57,099 nucleotides of DNA from Paraburkholderia dilworthii (GCF_000472525.1 NZ_AWZT01000032.1:325-57423), one strand, 5' to 3'; shown: positions 1 through 8,450, counted from the first letter of the stretch. Notes: generated from the letters alone by a model not told the origin. A program made the numbers and translations.

Positions 1-146
1 CCGATACGGTCAGCACCTTCAAGCTCGACGACGACGCGTCGCAACAACGGCGCGCCGCACGCGAGCCGCACGCGCATCGCGCGGACGGCATGAGCGAGGC
101 GGGCGTGTCGGGCGCGTGGCTTAACGCGCGCATGTCGCCGCAGTAG
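1..146 (+). CDS. C-terminal tail of a probable methyl-accepting chemotaxis protein (partial)
   Basis: An open frame runs in from the left edge (codons begin at base 3) and stops at TAG 144-146, giving about 47 residues. The first visible residues, DTVSTFKLD, resemble the VSxFKLD ending common in Burkholderia chemoreceptors, where it follows the cytoplasmic signalling domain. The rest is a low-complexity Arg/Ala/His-rich tail. No sensor or membrane part is inside the window, so the assignment rests on this short tail motif; it could be another protein with a similar end. The 230 bases that follow, up to the next gene, hold no gene I can support. Confidence 0.4.
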   Translation, partial: DTVSTFKLDDDASQQRRAAREPHAHRADGMSEAGVSGAWLNARMSPQ

Positions 147-376
147 AAGTCGAGGCAGGCAACGGACGGAGACACGAGCCGGTCGCGCGGACCGGCTCGA
201 TAACAAACAGAAGACCGAGCGCTCTGCAAGCCCGCATCCGCATCGCGTTCCTTTCCGTTTCGCTGTCTGCCGAAGATCGCGGCCAACCGTCGAGTTGCCG
301 TCGAGGGGCCACGCCCCGAGCATCCGAATGCGGACAGCGAAATCCAATTAACGGTTTCTTCCGCACGCTATCCAAC

Positions 377-2971
377 ATGTCCCACGTCTCTTCCGAATCG
401 ATTGTTCTTTCACGCTCTCCGGCCAGCGCGGTTATCGAACTGGCAGGCGACCTGTCGCCGGTAGCGCGGACGCTGCAGATCCGGCGCTTCATCGAAGCGT
501 TTCGTCAGCACGGCCACCGTCAGGCGTCGCTGGACCCGCTGCGCCTCGCGCCCATGCCCGAGGTGCCCGAGCTCGACCCCGTGTTTCATGGACTGGACCC
601 GGCGCAGCCGATCGGCGCCGAGAATCCGCTGCTGCCGCCGTCGGCTGCGGTGCATGAACTGGAGCGGCAACTGAGGCGTGTCTATTGCGGCGCGATCGGC
701 CTCGATCTGACCGGCATTCGCGACCCGCAGCGCCGCGCACGTTTGTCCGCGTGGCTCAAGTCGGAACAGCTTGCGCCGTTGCCGGCCCGCGAGCAGCGCC
801 GCGCACTCTTACGCCGCCTGATCGCCGCCGAGATGTGGGAGCGTCACGTCGCAGGGGTGTTCGAACACGCAAAGCGCTTTTCGCTCGAAGGTTGTGAGAG
901 CCTTGTGCCGCTTCTCGAAGCGCTCGTCGATAACGCTGCCGCTCAAGGCGTTCAGCAGGTGTTCGCGGGCATGCCGCATCGGGGGCGGCTCAACATACTC
1001 GTCAACGTAATGGGCTTCGATCCGGCGAAGCTCGTCGATTGCCTCGACCCCGATTCGGATGTTGCGGCCGTGCAGCGCGATCTGCCTTATCACCTCGGCG
1101 GCAGCACGGTCAGACGGACACCCGACGGCGACGTCGCCATCTTTCTCGCGCACAACCCGTCGCATCTGCAAAGCGTGTATCCGGTCGTGAGCGGCATGGC
1201 GCGCGCGTATCAGGACGAACACCGCGGCTTTGGATGCCTGCCGGTGGTCGTGCATGGCGATGCGGCGTTCGCGGGCCAGGGCATCGTGATGGAAACGCTG
1301 AACATGACGCGCAAGGACGGTTATGCGTTGGGCGGCACGGTCCATGTGATCGTGAACAATCAGATCGGCTTCACGACGCCGAACCGGATGGACGCCGAAG
1401 CGCATTCGTATTGCACGGACGTCGCGCGGATGATCGATGCGCCCGTGATCCGTGTGAACGGGGACCGTCCCGACGAGGTGCTGCGCGCTGCGAAGCTGGC
1501 GTTGCAGTACCGCATGGAGCATGAAGCCGATGTGGTGATCGATCTGATCGGCTATCGGCGCCTAGGCCATTCCGAGCATGACATTCCTGCTCTCACGCAG
1601 CCGTCGCAGCAAGCGGCGATTTCCGCGCATCAGACCGTCACCGAGCTGTATCACGCGGCCATCGGCGAAGAAACGCCACTCGATGAGCTGCGCGCGGATG
1701 CGTTGACGCACCTTCAGGCGCCGCCGACGCAAACGTTGTCGCGGCGGCGCCCCGACCGCACGAACGCTAGGAACCGTACCAAGCGCACGCGGCCCTTGTC
1801 GCTCGCGCGCGTGCAATCGCTCACCGCGGCGTTGACCCGCACGCCGCCTCGGTTGCGGCTGCATGACTTCGTGCGCGACATCACCGCGAAGTGGCACAGG
1901 AGCGTTGCGGATGAAACCGCTACTGTCGACTGGTGCTTCGCGGAAAACCTCGCTTATGCAAGCCTGCTCGATGACGGACACAGTGTGCGCATTTCGGGCA
2001 TGGACGTCGGCCGCGGCACATTCATGCATCGGCACGCCATATGGCACTCGCAAGGCGACGCGTCTCATGCCGTCGAGCCTTATGTCCCGCTGCAAAATCT
2101 CGGCGTGCATCAAGGCGAGTTCGACATCATCAATTCGCCGCTAACCGAGGAGGCCGTGCTGGGTTTCGAATACGGCTATAGCGTGCAGTCCACGTCGCGC
2201 CTCGCTATCTGGGAAGCGCAGTTCGGCGACTTCGTGAACGGTGCGCAGGTCATCATCGATCAATACATTGCCGCGGGAGAGTACAAGTGGGGCGAAGCGT
2301 CCGGTCTGACGATGCTGCTTCCGCATGGCCACGAAGGTGTCGGCCCCGAGCATTCGAGCGCGTACCTCAGTCGCTTTCTGCAACTGTGCGCAGGCGCAAA
2401 CATGAAGGTCGTCATGCCGTCCACGTCGTCGCAGTGGTTCCATATGCTGCGCGAGCAGGCGTTGAACGTCGATCCCAAGCCGCTTGTCGTGATATCGCCG
2501 AAGGGACAGCTGTATGGCAATGCGCGTTCGCATTCGCCGCTCTGCGAGTTGATCGGCGGTGCGTTTGCTCCGGTGCTGCAAGACAGTGACGCGGTGTTGC
2601 CCGAAGACGTAACGCGTGTGGTGCTATGCAGCGGCAAGTTTTTCTACGACTTGCAGGCGGCGCGCGATGCTAGCGGTGATACGCAAACGGCGCTCATCCG
2701 TATCGAGCAGCTATACCCGTTCCCGACGAGCGAGCTTGCCATTGCGCTCGCCGCTTATCCGAATCTTGCGGAAACCGTGTGGGCGCAGGAAGAAGAAAAG
2801 AAGCATGGCGCATGGCATTTCGTGCGCGATGACATACGGAGAGCGGTCCCGGCGAACTGCCGCGTTTTCGACGTGTGCCGGCGCGAGAGTCCATCGGGCG
2901 CGCATTCGTCGATACGCGCGCACCGCGAAGAACAGCAGCGTCTGGTCACGGCCGCGTTGTCACGGGCCTGA
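377..2971 (+). CDS. 2-oxoglutarate dehydrogenase E1-like protein (SucA/OdhA paralogue), thiamine-diphosphate dependent
   Basis: The 864-residue product aligns by eye with the whole length of SucA, the E1 subunit that decarboxylates 2-oxoglutarate on thiamine diphosphate. Visible landmarks are the early LDPL segment, GMPHRGRLN, NPSHLQ, the GDAAFAG...NNQIGFTTPN ThDP/Mg motif, EAVLGFEYGYS and WEAQFGDFVNGAQVIIDQ. It is shorter than the usual 930-960 residues. Two conserved spots differ from typical SucA: GHNE is GHSE, and ISGEDAGRG is ISGMDVGRG. No E2 (odhB) or E3 (lpd) gene is adjacent, unlike the usual sucAB-lpd operon, so this is probably a second E1 with a changed substrate, or one that borrows E2/E3 from elsewhere. 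The ATG lacks a strong ribosome site. Family call is sure; substrate is not. Confidence 0.85.
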   Translation: MSHVSSESIVLSRSPASAVIELAGDLSPVARTLQIRRFIEAFRQHGHRQASLDPLRLAPMPEVPELDPVFHGLDPAQPIGAENPLLPPSAAVHELERQLRRVYCGAIGLDLTGIRDPQRRARLSAWLKSEQLAPLPAREQRRALLRRLIAAEMWERHVAGVFEHAKRFSLEGCESLVPLLEALVDNAAAQGVQQVFAGMPHRGRLNILVNVMGFDPAKLVDCLDPDSDVAAVQRDLPYHLGGSTVRRTPDGDVAIFLAHNPSHLQSVYPVVSGMARAYQDEHRGFGCLPVVVHGDAAFAGQGIVMETLNMTRKDGYALGGTVHVIVNNQIGFTTPNRMDAEAHSYCTDVARMIDAPVIRVNGDRPDEVLRAAKLALQYRMEHEADVVIDLIGYRRLGHSEHDIPALTQPSQQAAISAHQTVTELYHAAIGEETPLDELRADALTHLQAPPTQTLSRRRPDRTNARNRTKRTRPLSLARVQSLTAALTRTPPRLRLHDFVRDITAKWHRSVADETATVDWCFAENLAYASLLDDGHSVRISGMDVGRGTFMHRHAIWHSQGDASHAVEPYVPLQNLGVHQGEFDIINSPLTEEAVLGFEYGYSVQSTSRLAIWEAQFGDFVNGAQVIIDQYIAAGEYKWGEASGLTMLLPHGHEGVGPEHSSAYLSRFLQLCAGANMKVVMPSTSSQWFHMLREQALNVDPKPLVVISPKGQLYGNARSHSPLCELIGGAFAPVLQDSDAVLPEDVTRVVLCSGKFFYDLQAARDASGDTQTALIRIEQLYPFPTSELAIALAAYPNLAETVWAQEEEKKHGAWHFVRDDIRRAVPANCRVFDVCRRESPSGAHSSIRAHREEQQRLVTAALSRA

Positions 2972-3196
2972 AGTTGCGGCGTCAAGCAGCTTGCCCACCG
3001 ACTTGCAATTCAGTTGCTATTGTTAACAGCAAGGCGAGGTTGTCGTGTGCGGCAATGATCATGCTGAAACGCGGTCGCCTCGCTATTTCCCGCTTCGCTT
3101 TCCGCTCGCCGCGCGTAAGCCGTTTGGCGGCAGCGAATAGCGCGCGTTGGCATGCGCGTTGCGAAGCAGGTTGTCGAAGCGATAGGACAATTGCAC

Positions 3197-3586
3197 ATGG
3201 CAACCGTACTGCTAGTAGATGACGACGCCGAGGCGTTGGACGCATGGAGCACAATCTGCGCCGCCGAGGGCTACGAAGTAAAAACTGCGCTGGACGGTAA
3301 GTCGGCGCTTGCCCAGTTCATGGCTTCGCCCGTCGACGTGGTGGTTGCCGACTGGCGCATGCCGACCATGTCGGGCAGCGAGTTGTGCCACCGGTTGCGC
3401 ACGCTGCCGGGTCTCGCCGACGTCGCGTTCATACTCGTTTCGGGAGAGCCGAGCCCTCCCGCCTTCGTCAGCTTTGACGGGTTCCTGCGCAAGCCGGTGG
3501 ACGGCCCCGCGTTGCTGGCCACGATGCGGCGCCTGCTCGAAGATCACGTCACTCATCGCGCATTGCAGCGAGGCGCACCGACGTAG
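3197..3586 (+). CDS. Stand-alone response-regulator receiver domain (CheY-like)
   Basis: The product is a single receiver domain of 129 residues. The acidic pocket is D8-D10, the phospho-acceptor is D52 in VVVADWRMP, the switch Ser is S82 in VSGE and the conserved Lys is K99 in LRKP. There is no output domain, so it would act by protein contact, as CheY-like or phosphorelay proteins do. I start it at ATG 3197 (MATVLLVDDD) because the strand-1 core begins there; an upstream start at 3152 would add 15 unrelated residues. No histidine kinase gene lies beside it, so the partner is unknown. The next gene is convergent. Confidence 0.85.
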   Translation: MATVLLVDDDAEALDAWSTICAAEGYEVKTALDGKSALAQFMASPVDVVVADWRMPTMSGSELCHRLRTLPGLADVAFILVSGEPSPPAFVSFDGFLRKPVDGPALLATMRRLLEDHVTHRALQRGAPT

Positions 3587-3634
3587 CGCCGATCATGCAT
3601 TGCGCGTTAGCGAGGCTCAACGATTCGCGGCGTA

Positions 3635-4114
3635 TCAGGCTTGCGCTTGCGCGTCGGCGGCTGATTTGCCTGCCGCGGACGGAATCAGCAGCACAGGCAA
3701 GCGAGCCTGGCGCACGCAGCGCTCGGCGACGCTGCCGAGAATCAGGCGTTGGAATCCGCGCCGGCCATGCGTGCCCATGACGAGCAGGTCCGCATTGAGG
3801 TCGGCCGCCGCTTTTAGCACGGCCGTCGACACATCGTCGAGGGACGGCACTTCGCTCACGACGATCTCTCCCTTTACCCCTTGCGCGTCCATTTCGCGCG
3901 CGAATTCCACGCCGAGCTCCTTCCCTTCTTCGATGAGGCGGTTGCGAAGCACGGAAGGGTCGTAGCCCGGCGCCTCGAAATACATCGGCGTATTTTCGAC
4001 GATGTAGCAAGGCTGCAAAACGGCACCCGTGGATCTGGCGAGCGCGAGCGCTGCCTCAAAAGCACGGCGCGAAGTCTGGCTGCCGTCGACCGCTACAAGA
4101 ATGCGTGTGTACAT
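3635..4114 (-). CDS. Universal stress protein, UspA family
   Basis: A 159-residue single Usp domain. The N-terminus MYTRILVAVDGS is the typical first strand, and GTHGRRGFQRLILGS near residues 118-132 is the G-2x-G-9x-GS ATP-binding signature, so it is probably a nucleotide-binding cytoplasmic stress protein. The start is ATG at 4114, with GGAG five bases upstream; a GTG two codons earlier (4120) would overlap that ribosome site. It stands alone between convergent and divergent neighbours. The trigger cannot be told from the sequence. Confidence 0.88.
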   Translation of the reverse strand: MYTRILVAVDGSQTSRRAFEAALALARSTGAVLQPCYIVENTPMYFEAPGYDPSVLRNRLIEEGKELGVEFAREMDAQGVKGEIVVSEVPSLDDVSTAVLKAAADLNADLLVMGTHGRRGFQRLILGSVAERCVRQARLPVLLIPSAAGKSAADAQAQA

Positions 4115-4348
4115 ATCCACTCCACGTCAGGTTGCGAGCTTTAATCATCGTTCAGAAACTTGCGTTCAGCTAGGATGTAAATCAACCGGTTCACAAATTT
4201 TGACGTTGCTGCAAATAGCGCGGCAGCCTGTTCTCCGTGAGGCGCCTGCGGCTTTTCGGTCCACGTGACGAGCCCGAAGCGCAGCCGATGTCGCGCCGGT
4301 TTGCCTTACAATCGGAATCTACTCTGACAAGCTGCATCCGCCCGGCCG

Positions 4349-5038
4349 ATGAACGAGCGAAAACCGACGGGCTTGCCCGACAAGATTTACGGCGACATCC
4401 TGAATCGCATTCTCGAAGGCGAGTACAAGGAGGGCCAGCGGCTGCCCACCGAGCATGCGCTTGCCGAGCGCTTCGCGACGTCGCGGCCCACGGTGCGGGA
4501 GGCGCTGGCACGGTTGCGGGCCGACGGCATCATCGTGACCCGTCATGGCTCGGGGACAACCGTCGCGCGGCGGCCCGATCCGGACGTGCGGCGTTTCGCG
4601 CCGCTCGAAACGCTGTCCGACATCCGCCGCTGCTATGAATTTCGTATCGTCACGGAGGCGGGCGCGGCGGAGCATGCGGCGCTGAAAGCCGACGCGGACG
4701 ACATTGCCGCGATCGAACACGCATGGGACCAGCTTGAGCGAATCATTGAGACGCGCGGTATCGGCGCGCACGACGACTTCATGTTTCACCTCGCGGTGGC
4801 GCGCGCATCGAGGAATCCGTTCTTCATCACGGTCATGTCGTTCATCGAGGAACAGATAGTGTTCAGCATGAATTTGTCGCGCAATCTTTCGCTCGTGAAG
4901 ACGGTCGAGCGCCAGCGCCTCGTGCAGGCGGAACATAGGGCGGTGCTCGACGCGATCCGCCGCAAGGACCCGCAGGCGGCGGGGCAGGCGATGCGAGCGC
5001 ACCTGGAAAATGCGCTCGAACGGATGTTTGGTTCGTGA
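4349..5038 (+). CDS. GntR-family transcriptional regulator, FadR/FCD subfamily
   Basis: The 229-residue product has an N-terminal winged helix (about residues 8-75, with LPTEHALAERF and SRPTVREALARLRADG) followed by an all-helical FCD ligand domain. The FCD metal-site pattern is visible as D-x3-H in DDFMFH and later histidines in EHRAVLDAI and MRAHLENA. Proteins of this class usually repress sugar-acid, amino-acid or fatty-acid genes and release DNA on binding a carboxylate. No obvious target is adjacent, but a sequence fitting the FadR-subfamily operator lies at 7427-7441 in front of the lyase/lactonase/ABC operon, which is a reasonable inferred target. Confidence 0.85.
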   Translation: MNERKPTGLPDKIYGDILNRILEGEYKEGQRLPTEHALAERFATSRPTVREALARLRADGIIVTRHGSGTTVARRPDPDVRRFAPLETLSDIRRCYEFRIVTEAGAAEHAALKADADDIAAIEHAWDQLERIIETRGIGAHDDFMFHLAVARASRNPFFITVMSFIEEQIVFSMNLSRNLSLVKTVERQRLVQAEHRAVLDAIRRKDPQAAGQAMRAHLENALERMFGS

Positions 5039-5117
5039 GGGAAGCCTTCGCATGACTCGGCCTGCGCGGGCTGAGCCGCCGTTGCCACCATCGTGAAGCC
5101 CCGGCTGTCGACGAGCG

Positions 5118-5163
5118 GCGAAGAGCCGCGAAGACCAACAGCGAAGAGCAAGCAGCGAAGAGC
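5118..5163. repeat. Four short imperfect repeats of GCGAAGAGC between convergent genes
   Basis: GCGAAGAGC or one-base variants begin at 5118, 5128, 5141 and 5155, just beyond the end of the AHL synthase gene and downstream of the GntR gene. Spacing is irregular (10, 13, 14), so this looks like slippage-derived degeneracy rather than a regulatory array. Confidence 0.45.
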
Positions 5164-5165
5164 AG

Positions 5166-5759
5166 CTAAGCCGCTGCGGCGATCGGCCCGAACAGAGCGG
5201 TGCGGGTCTTTGGACTGACCGCGATATCCAGCGCCACCGCGCGCTCCACACCGATCTGCAGCGGGGAGCCGAGCCGGCTGATTTCGATGCTGGTCTTGCG
5301 CAACAGCCGTTCAATCGGCGTCGTGGTCACCGTCACATAGCGCGTGATGCCCATGCGGTCCGCGAAGGTCACTAGCTCGTGAATCGCCTGCATCGTCACG
5401 TCCGCAAAGCCGAACGACTTTTCCTCGCCGCTTGTGTCGATCGCGAAGCGGCTCAGCTCCCAGATATGCCGCCCGACCGGCGCCGCCGCGCCATGCAGCA
5501 GTTGCGGGAAAGTGTCCTTGAGCATGTTCGGCCCCTCGGTGGGCATCAGCCGCCAGCATCCGCGCACGCGCCGGTCGTCGCCCTGAATCAGCATGTAATG
5601 CGGTCCAAGCGCATCGTAGCCGTCGATCTCCATGCCCGCTATGGTCGGAATATCCCACCCCAGCCGGCCGTGAAACACCCGCGCCCGCAGGCGGTACATC
5701 TCGTTGATGTCCTCGTTGTCGAACTCTTGACGCATTCCAATCCGGATCGCTGTTTGCAT
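5166..5759 (-). CDS. braI: Acyl-homoserine-lactone synthase, LuxI family (BraI-like)
   Basis: The 197-residue product carries all the invariant LuxI-family positions: the Arg and Phe of RLRARVF, the Trp of LGW, two Asp in EIDGYDA, the Arg of CWRLMPT, the Phe of KDTFP, and Glu/Arg in WELSRF. It would make an N-acyl homoserine lactone from S-adenosylmethionine and an acyl carrier protein. I start it at ATG 5759, where AGGAGA sits seven bases upstream; a longer frame from 5828 lacks this. It is transcribed away from an RsaL-like gene with a lux box between them, the arrangement described for BraI/RsaL/BraR systems in plant-associated Burkholderia. Family is certain; the braI name comes from that arrangement. 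Confidence 0.88.
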   Translation of the reverse strand: MQTAIRIGMRQEFDNEDINEMYRLRARVFHGRLGWDIPTIAGMEIDGYDALGPHYMLIQGDDRRVRGCWRLMPTEGPNMLKDTFPQLLHGAAAPVGRHIWELSRFAIDTSGEEKSFGFADVTMQAIHELVTFADRMGITRYVTVTTTPIERLLRKTSIEISRLGSPLQIGVERAVALDIAVSPKTRTALFGPIAAAA

Positions 5760-5826
5760 GACGTTCTCCTGAACGTGTTGGAAAACCAATACGCAGGAAA
5801 ACTTATGCATTCTGAATCGTTCCGCC

Positions 5827-5846
5827 ACCTATCTACCTGGATAGGT
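5827..5846. promoter_or_regulatory. lux box (LuxR-family/RsaL operator) between the synthase and rsaL-like genes
   Basis: The 20-mer ACCTATCTACCTGGATAGGT is an inverted repeat that fits the NNCT-N12-AGNN lux/las-box rule, and with its flanking C and G it forms two perfect 8-bp arms around a 6-bp centre. It lies 68 bases upstream of the synthase start and 66 bases upstream of the rsaL-like start, well placed to control both. Confidence 0.8.
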
Positions 5847-5911
5847 GTGCATGCTTATCGGATAACGGAGAATTTGAGACAGGAACAGCACTCAACCGAC
5901 GGGACACGAAA

Positions 5912-6229
5912 ATGGAACTTCTCGACAATCACTGGCAACCGCAAACCGGCGTCCAAACGCGTTCGACGGAGCCGTCCACGGCGGTGGACCGCGTGTTGAT
6001 CATCGCCTACCGCAAAAGGAAAAAAGAGAGCCAGCGTCGTTTCTGGGCGCGCTTCGGCGTCACTCAGTCGCGCGGCAGCCGCTTTGAATCCGGGGCGGAA
6101 ATTCCGGCGCCGGTCTCGATCCTGCTGGGCCTCTACTTCACCAAAACCGTTTCCGACGCCGACCTCGGCCGCGCCGAGCGGGTGCTGCACAGCCGCGACG
6201 CCGCCGCGTTGCTCAACCCGGGTCAATAA
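5912..6229 (+). CDS. rsaL: RsaL-like quorum-sensing repressor
   Basis: A 105-residue protein with a central helix-turn-helix segment, seen as FWARFGVTQSRGSRFESG followed by PVSILLGLYF. This resembles RsaL, the small repressor that sits between lasI and lasR in Pseudomonas aeruginosa and between braI and braR in Burkholderia, binds the synthase promoter and limits AHL output. It is longer than the roughly 80-residue Pseudomonas protein, mainly at the N-terminus. Position supports the call: it is divergent from the synthase across the lux box, and its last 17 bases overlap the end of the convergent luxR-type gene. Confidence 0.75.
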   Translation: MELLDNHWQPQTGVQTRSTEPSTAVDRVLIIAYRKRKKESQRRFWARFGVTQSRGSRFESGAEIPAPVSILLGLYFTKTVSDADLGRAERVLHSRDAAALLNPGQ

Positions 6230-7037
6230 GCCCGAGCTGAGTCGCGATCACGGCTGCCGCGCGCCGCGAATTCACGCCGAGTTTCGTCCTGATGTTCTTC
6301 ATGTGGAAGTTCACTACGGCTTCCGAACAGTTCAGGATATGGGAAATTTCCCACGTGGATTTGCCGCGCGCGGTCCATTGAAGGCACTCGCGCTCGCGCG
6401 GCGTCAGCTTGGGCAATAGCGTCTGCATGTGCGTGCGCAAATGGCGCTGACTCGTGTCGATCACCAGGTCGCGCAGTAACACCAGATTCGGCAACACCAC
6501 GTCAATATGACGCCAGAACGTGTCGGTCGGATTGGCGTCGTTCACGAAGCAGATCATGCCGGCTTCCTGATTCGGACCGTGAATCGGCAGCGTGACGCCG
6601 GCGCGCAAGCCGTGGGCGCGCGCTTCTTCGTACATGGACTGCTGCGGCGCGGTCGTGAAAATTTCTGGCGACCAGACGAGCGGCGTTGAGCGCGTCGCGC
6701 AATGCGCGACCGTCGGGTCGATATGCACGAGGCCCTGCTCGTCGTAGGTACGGCGCCACGCGGGCGCGTAGGTGCTGCGAACGTAGGCGTCTTCCAGCCG
6801 AATCGTTGGGCGCGGAAGCATCGCGATCAGAAGCCGGTCGAATCCCCAGGTCTCGGCAAGACTGGCGACCGCATCGAACCATTCCGCTTCGTCGGCGGCG
6901 TCCAGTAGCGGTGCCATCTGCTCGATAAAGTGTAGCGACAATTTCGGCTCTCTCAGGCTCGCAAATATTCCACTGTGGTTATTTGCGTAGGGTTTTATGT
7001 ACGACCGCTTTAATCCGGACAATCTATCACTAAACAT
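6213..7037 (-). CDS. braR: LuxR-family AHL-responsive transcriptional regulator (BraR-like)
   Basis: The product has an N-terminal autoinducer domain with the conserved W-x3-Y...D-P pattern (AWRRTYDEQ then HIDP), VWSPE and a Gly in RAGVTLP, then a C-terminal LuxR helix-turn-helix (LTPRERECLQW to VNFHMKNIRTKLGV). It should bind the AHL made by the neighbouring synthase and activate lux-box promoters. The frame from ATG 7037 gives 274 residues, longer than the usual 235-250; a TTG at 6941 would give 242 residues starting just before LHFIEQM and may be the true start. The 3' end overlaps the convergent rsaL-like gene by 17 bases. Confidence 0.85.
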   Translation of the reverse strand: MFSDRLSGLKRSYIKPYANNHSGIFASLREPKLSLHFIEQMAPLLDAADEAEWFDAVASLAETWGFDRLLIAMLPRPTIRLEDAYVRSTYAPAWRRTYDEQGLVHIDPTVAHCATRSTPLVWSPEIFTTAPQQSMYEEARAHGLRAGVTLPIHGPNQEAGMICFVNDANPTDTFWRHIDVVLPNLVLLRDLVIDTSQRHLRTHMQTLLPKLTPRERECLQWTARGKSTWEISHILNCSEAVVNFHMKNIRTKLGVNSRRAAAVIATQLGLIDPG

Positions 7038-7484
7038 TGTCTTGCAAAGCCGGAGCCGCCGTCGGACTTATGTGCAGCCATTAACCTTTAGGCTTGTGCA
7101 TGAATAAGCTGCAGGCTGACATTTACCATCCACGCGGTTGGTCTATCGCGCCGATAAGGCTGCAATCCGCATGCAGCAACGCTTCTGGCCGCCTAGCGGT
7201 TAATTGCTTCATTTGTACTGCGGCTTCCCAACGCCAAATAAACGGGCAAAACCGCCTTATTCGCCATACCCGCGGTTTTTTTTCCTGAAGCGCGAACCCG
7301 CATCGCGCATATTACGGCGCGCGTTATTCGGCTTGCTGTCCGCTATTGTCATACAAAAAGTGCTTCACAGCGCTTTTACCTTTCGTCGCTCATGCGACGC
7401 TTTCGCACCCACTGTCCGTTGGCCAGAGTTGTTTGACAACTTTTTGCGCGGGATGCTACCGTAGGCGCCTACTCTCACTTCGGT
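7038..7484. other. Intergenic region between luxR-type gene and the lyase operon
   Basis: About 450 bases, more AT-rich than the surroundings. I see no coding frame with family resemblance. The right end holds the promoter and operator annotated at 7427-7462; the left end must contain the luxR-type promoter, for which no clear -35/-10 pair stands out. Confidence 0.5.
7427..7462 (+). promoter_or_regulatory. Sigma70-like promoter with overlapping GntR/FadR-type operator
   Basis: TTGACA (7433-7438) is followed after 18 bases by TACCGT (7457-7462), a perfect -35 and weak -10. Over the -35 lies the inverted repeat AGTTGT-TTG-ACAACT (7427-7441), whose core TTGTTTGACAA fits the FadR-subfamily consensus TNGTNNNACNA exactly. 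Repressor binding there would block polymerase. Confidence 0.55.
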
Positions 7485-7493
7485 GTGCGCCTG

Positions 7494-8430
7494 ATGAATG
7501 AATCTCCGTTTGAAGACAGCGAACTTGCGGCCTCGATCATGGCCGTGCCGCCGCTGGCGCGCCGCGCCGATCACGCACTCGACGCCGACCAGAATGCCAC
7601 GCTGATCCGCCATATCGAGGCGGGCGGCGTGCGAACGCTGCTTTACGGTGGGAACGCGAACCTCTATCACACTGCGGTCAGCGAATATCGATTTGCTGGA
7701 CCTGCTGGCCGATGCCGCAAGCCCAAACACGCGAGTGATTCCGGCAATCGGGCCGGACTACGGAAAAATGCTCGATCAGGCGCGCATCCTCGCGCAGACT
7801 CGCTATCGCACGGCGATGGTGCTGCCGCTCGCTGGCTTTACGACGTCAGAGGGCGTCGAAGCGGGCCTGACGCGGATCGTCGATGCAGCCGGCATTCCGC
7901 TTACGCTGTACATCAAAAGCGAAGACTGTGTTGAGGTGGAGACGCTTGCGCGCCTCGTCGAGCGCGGCACGCTGCTCGCGGTGAAATATGCGATCGTCCG
8001 CCAGGATCCCGCGGACGATCCCTACCTGCGCCGCCTGCTGCAACACGTGCCGCCTGGCAAGATCGTGTCCGGCATGGGCGAGCGCCCGGCGCTCGTACAT
8101 CTGCGCGAGTTCGGCCTCGCGACATGGACGACCGGCTCCGGCTGTATCGCGCCTCGCATGGTGACGGCCTTGCTCCATGCGGTGAAAACCGGAGACGGCG
8201 ACACCGCGCAACGCTTATATGACGCGTTTCTGCCGCTCGAAACGTTGCGCGACGACATCTCGCTGATCCGCGTGCTGCACGACGCGGTCACGTTCTCGAA
8301 GATCGCCGACATGGGCCCCATTCTGCCGCTCCTCAGTTCGACGCCGCCCGAACATCATGCGAAGATCGCCGACGCAGCGCATACGTTGCTCGCGCTCGAA
8401 AGAGAGCATGAGCGCGCTCGCACCACTTAA
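7494..8430 (+). pseudogene. Dihydrodipicolinate synthase/N-acetylneuraminate lyase family gene, broken by a frameshift
   Basis: The first part (7494 to about 7688) reads MNESPFEDSEL...LLYGGNANLYHTAVSEY in one frame; homology continues from 7687 in the next frame as IDLLDLLADAASP to 8430. The natural junction SEYIDLL would need two more bases, most simply a lost AT from an ATAT run after 7688. The C-terminal part keeps the expected Schiff-base lysine in LLAVKYAIVRQD and a Tyr in IPLTLYIKSED, so the rest looks recently functional. Intact relatives of about 310 residues are class I aldolases acting on 2-keto acids, often in sugar-acid catabolism, which would suit the lactonase and importer downstream. 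Either a recent inactivation or a sequencing error. Confidence 0.75.
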
Positions 8431-8450
8431 CCCATCCACATAGAGACAGC

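Noticed and set aside
7683..7692. Programmed ribosomal frameshift in the lyase-family gene
   Set aside because: There is no slippery heptamer or pseudoknot-like structure; a simple AT loss explains the break.
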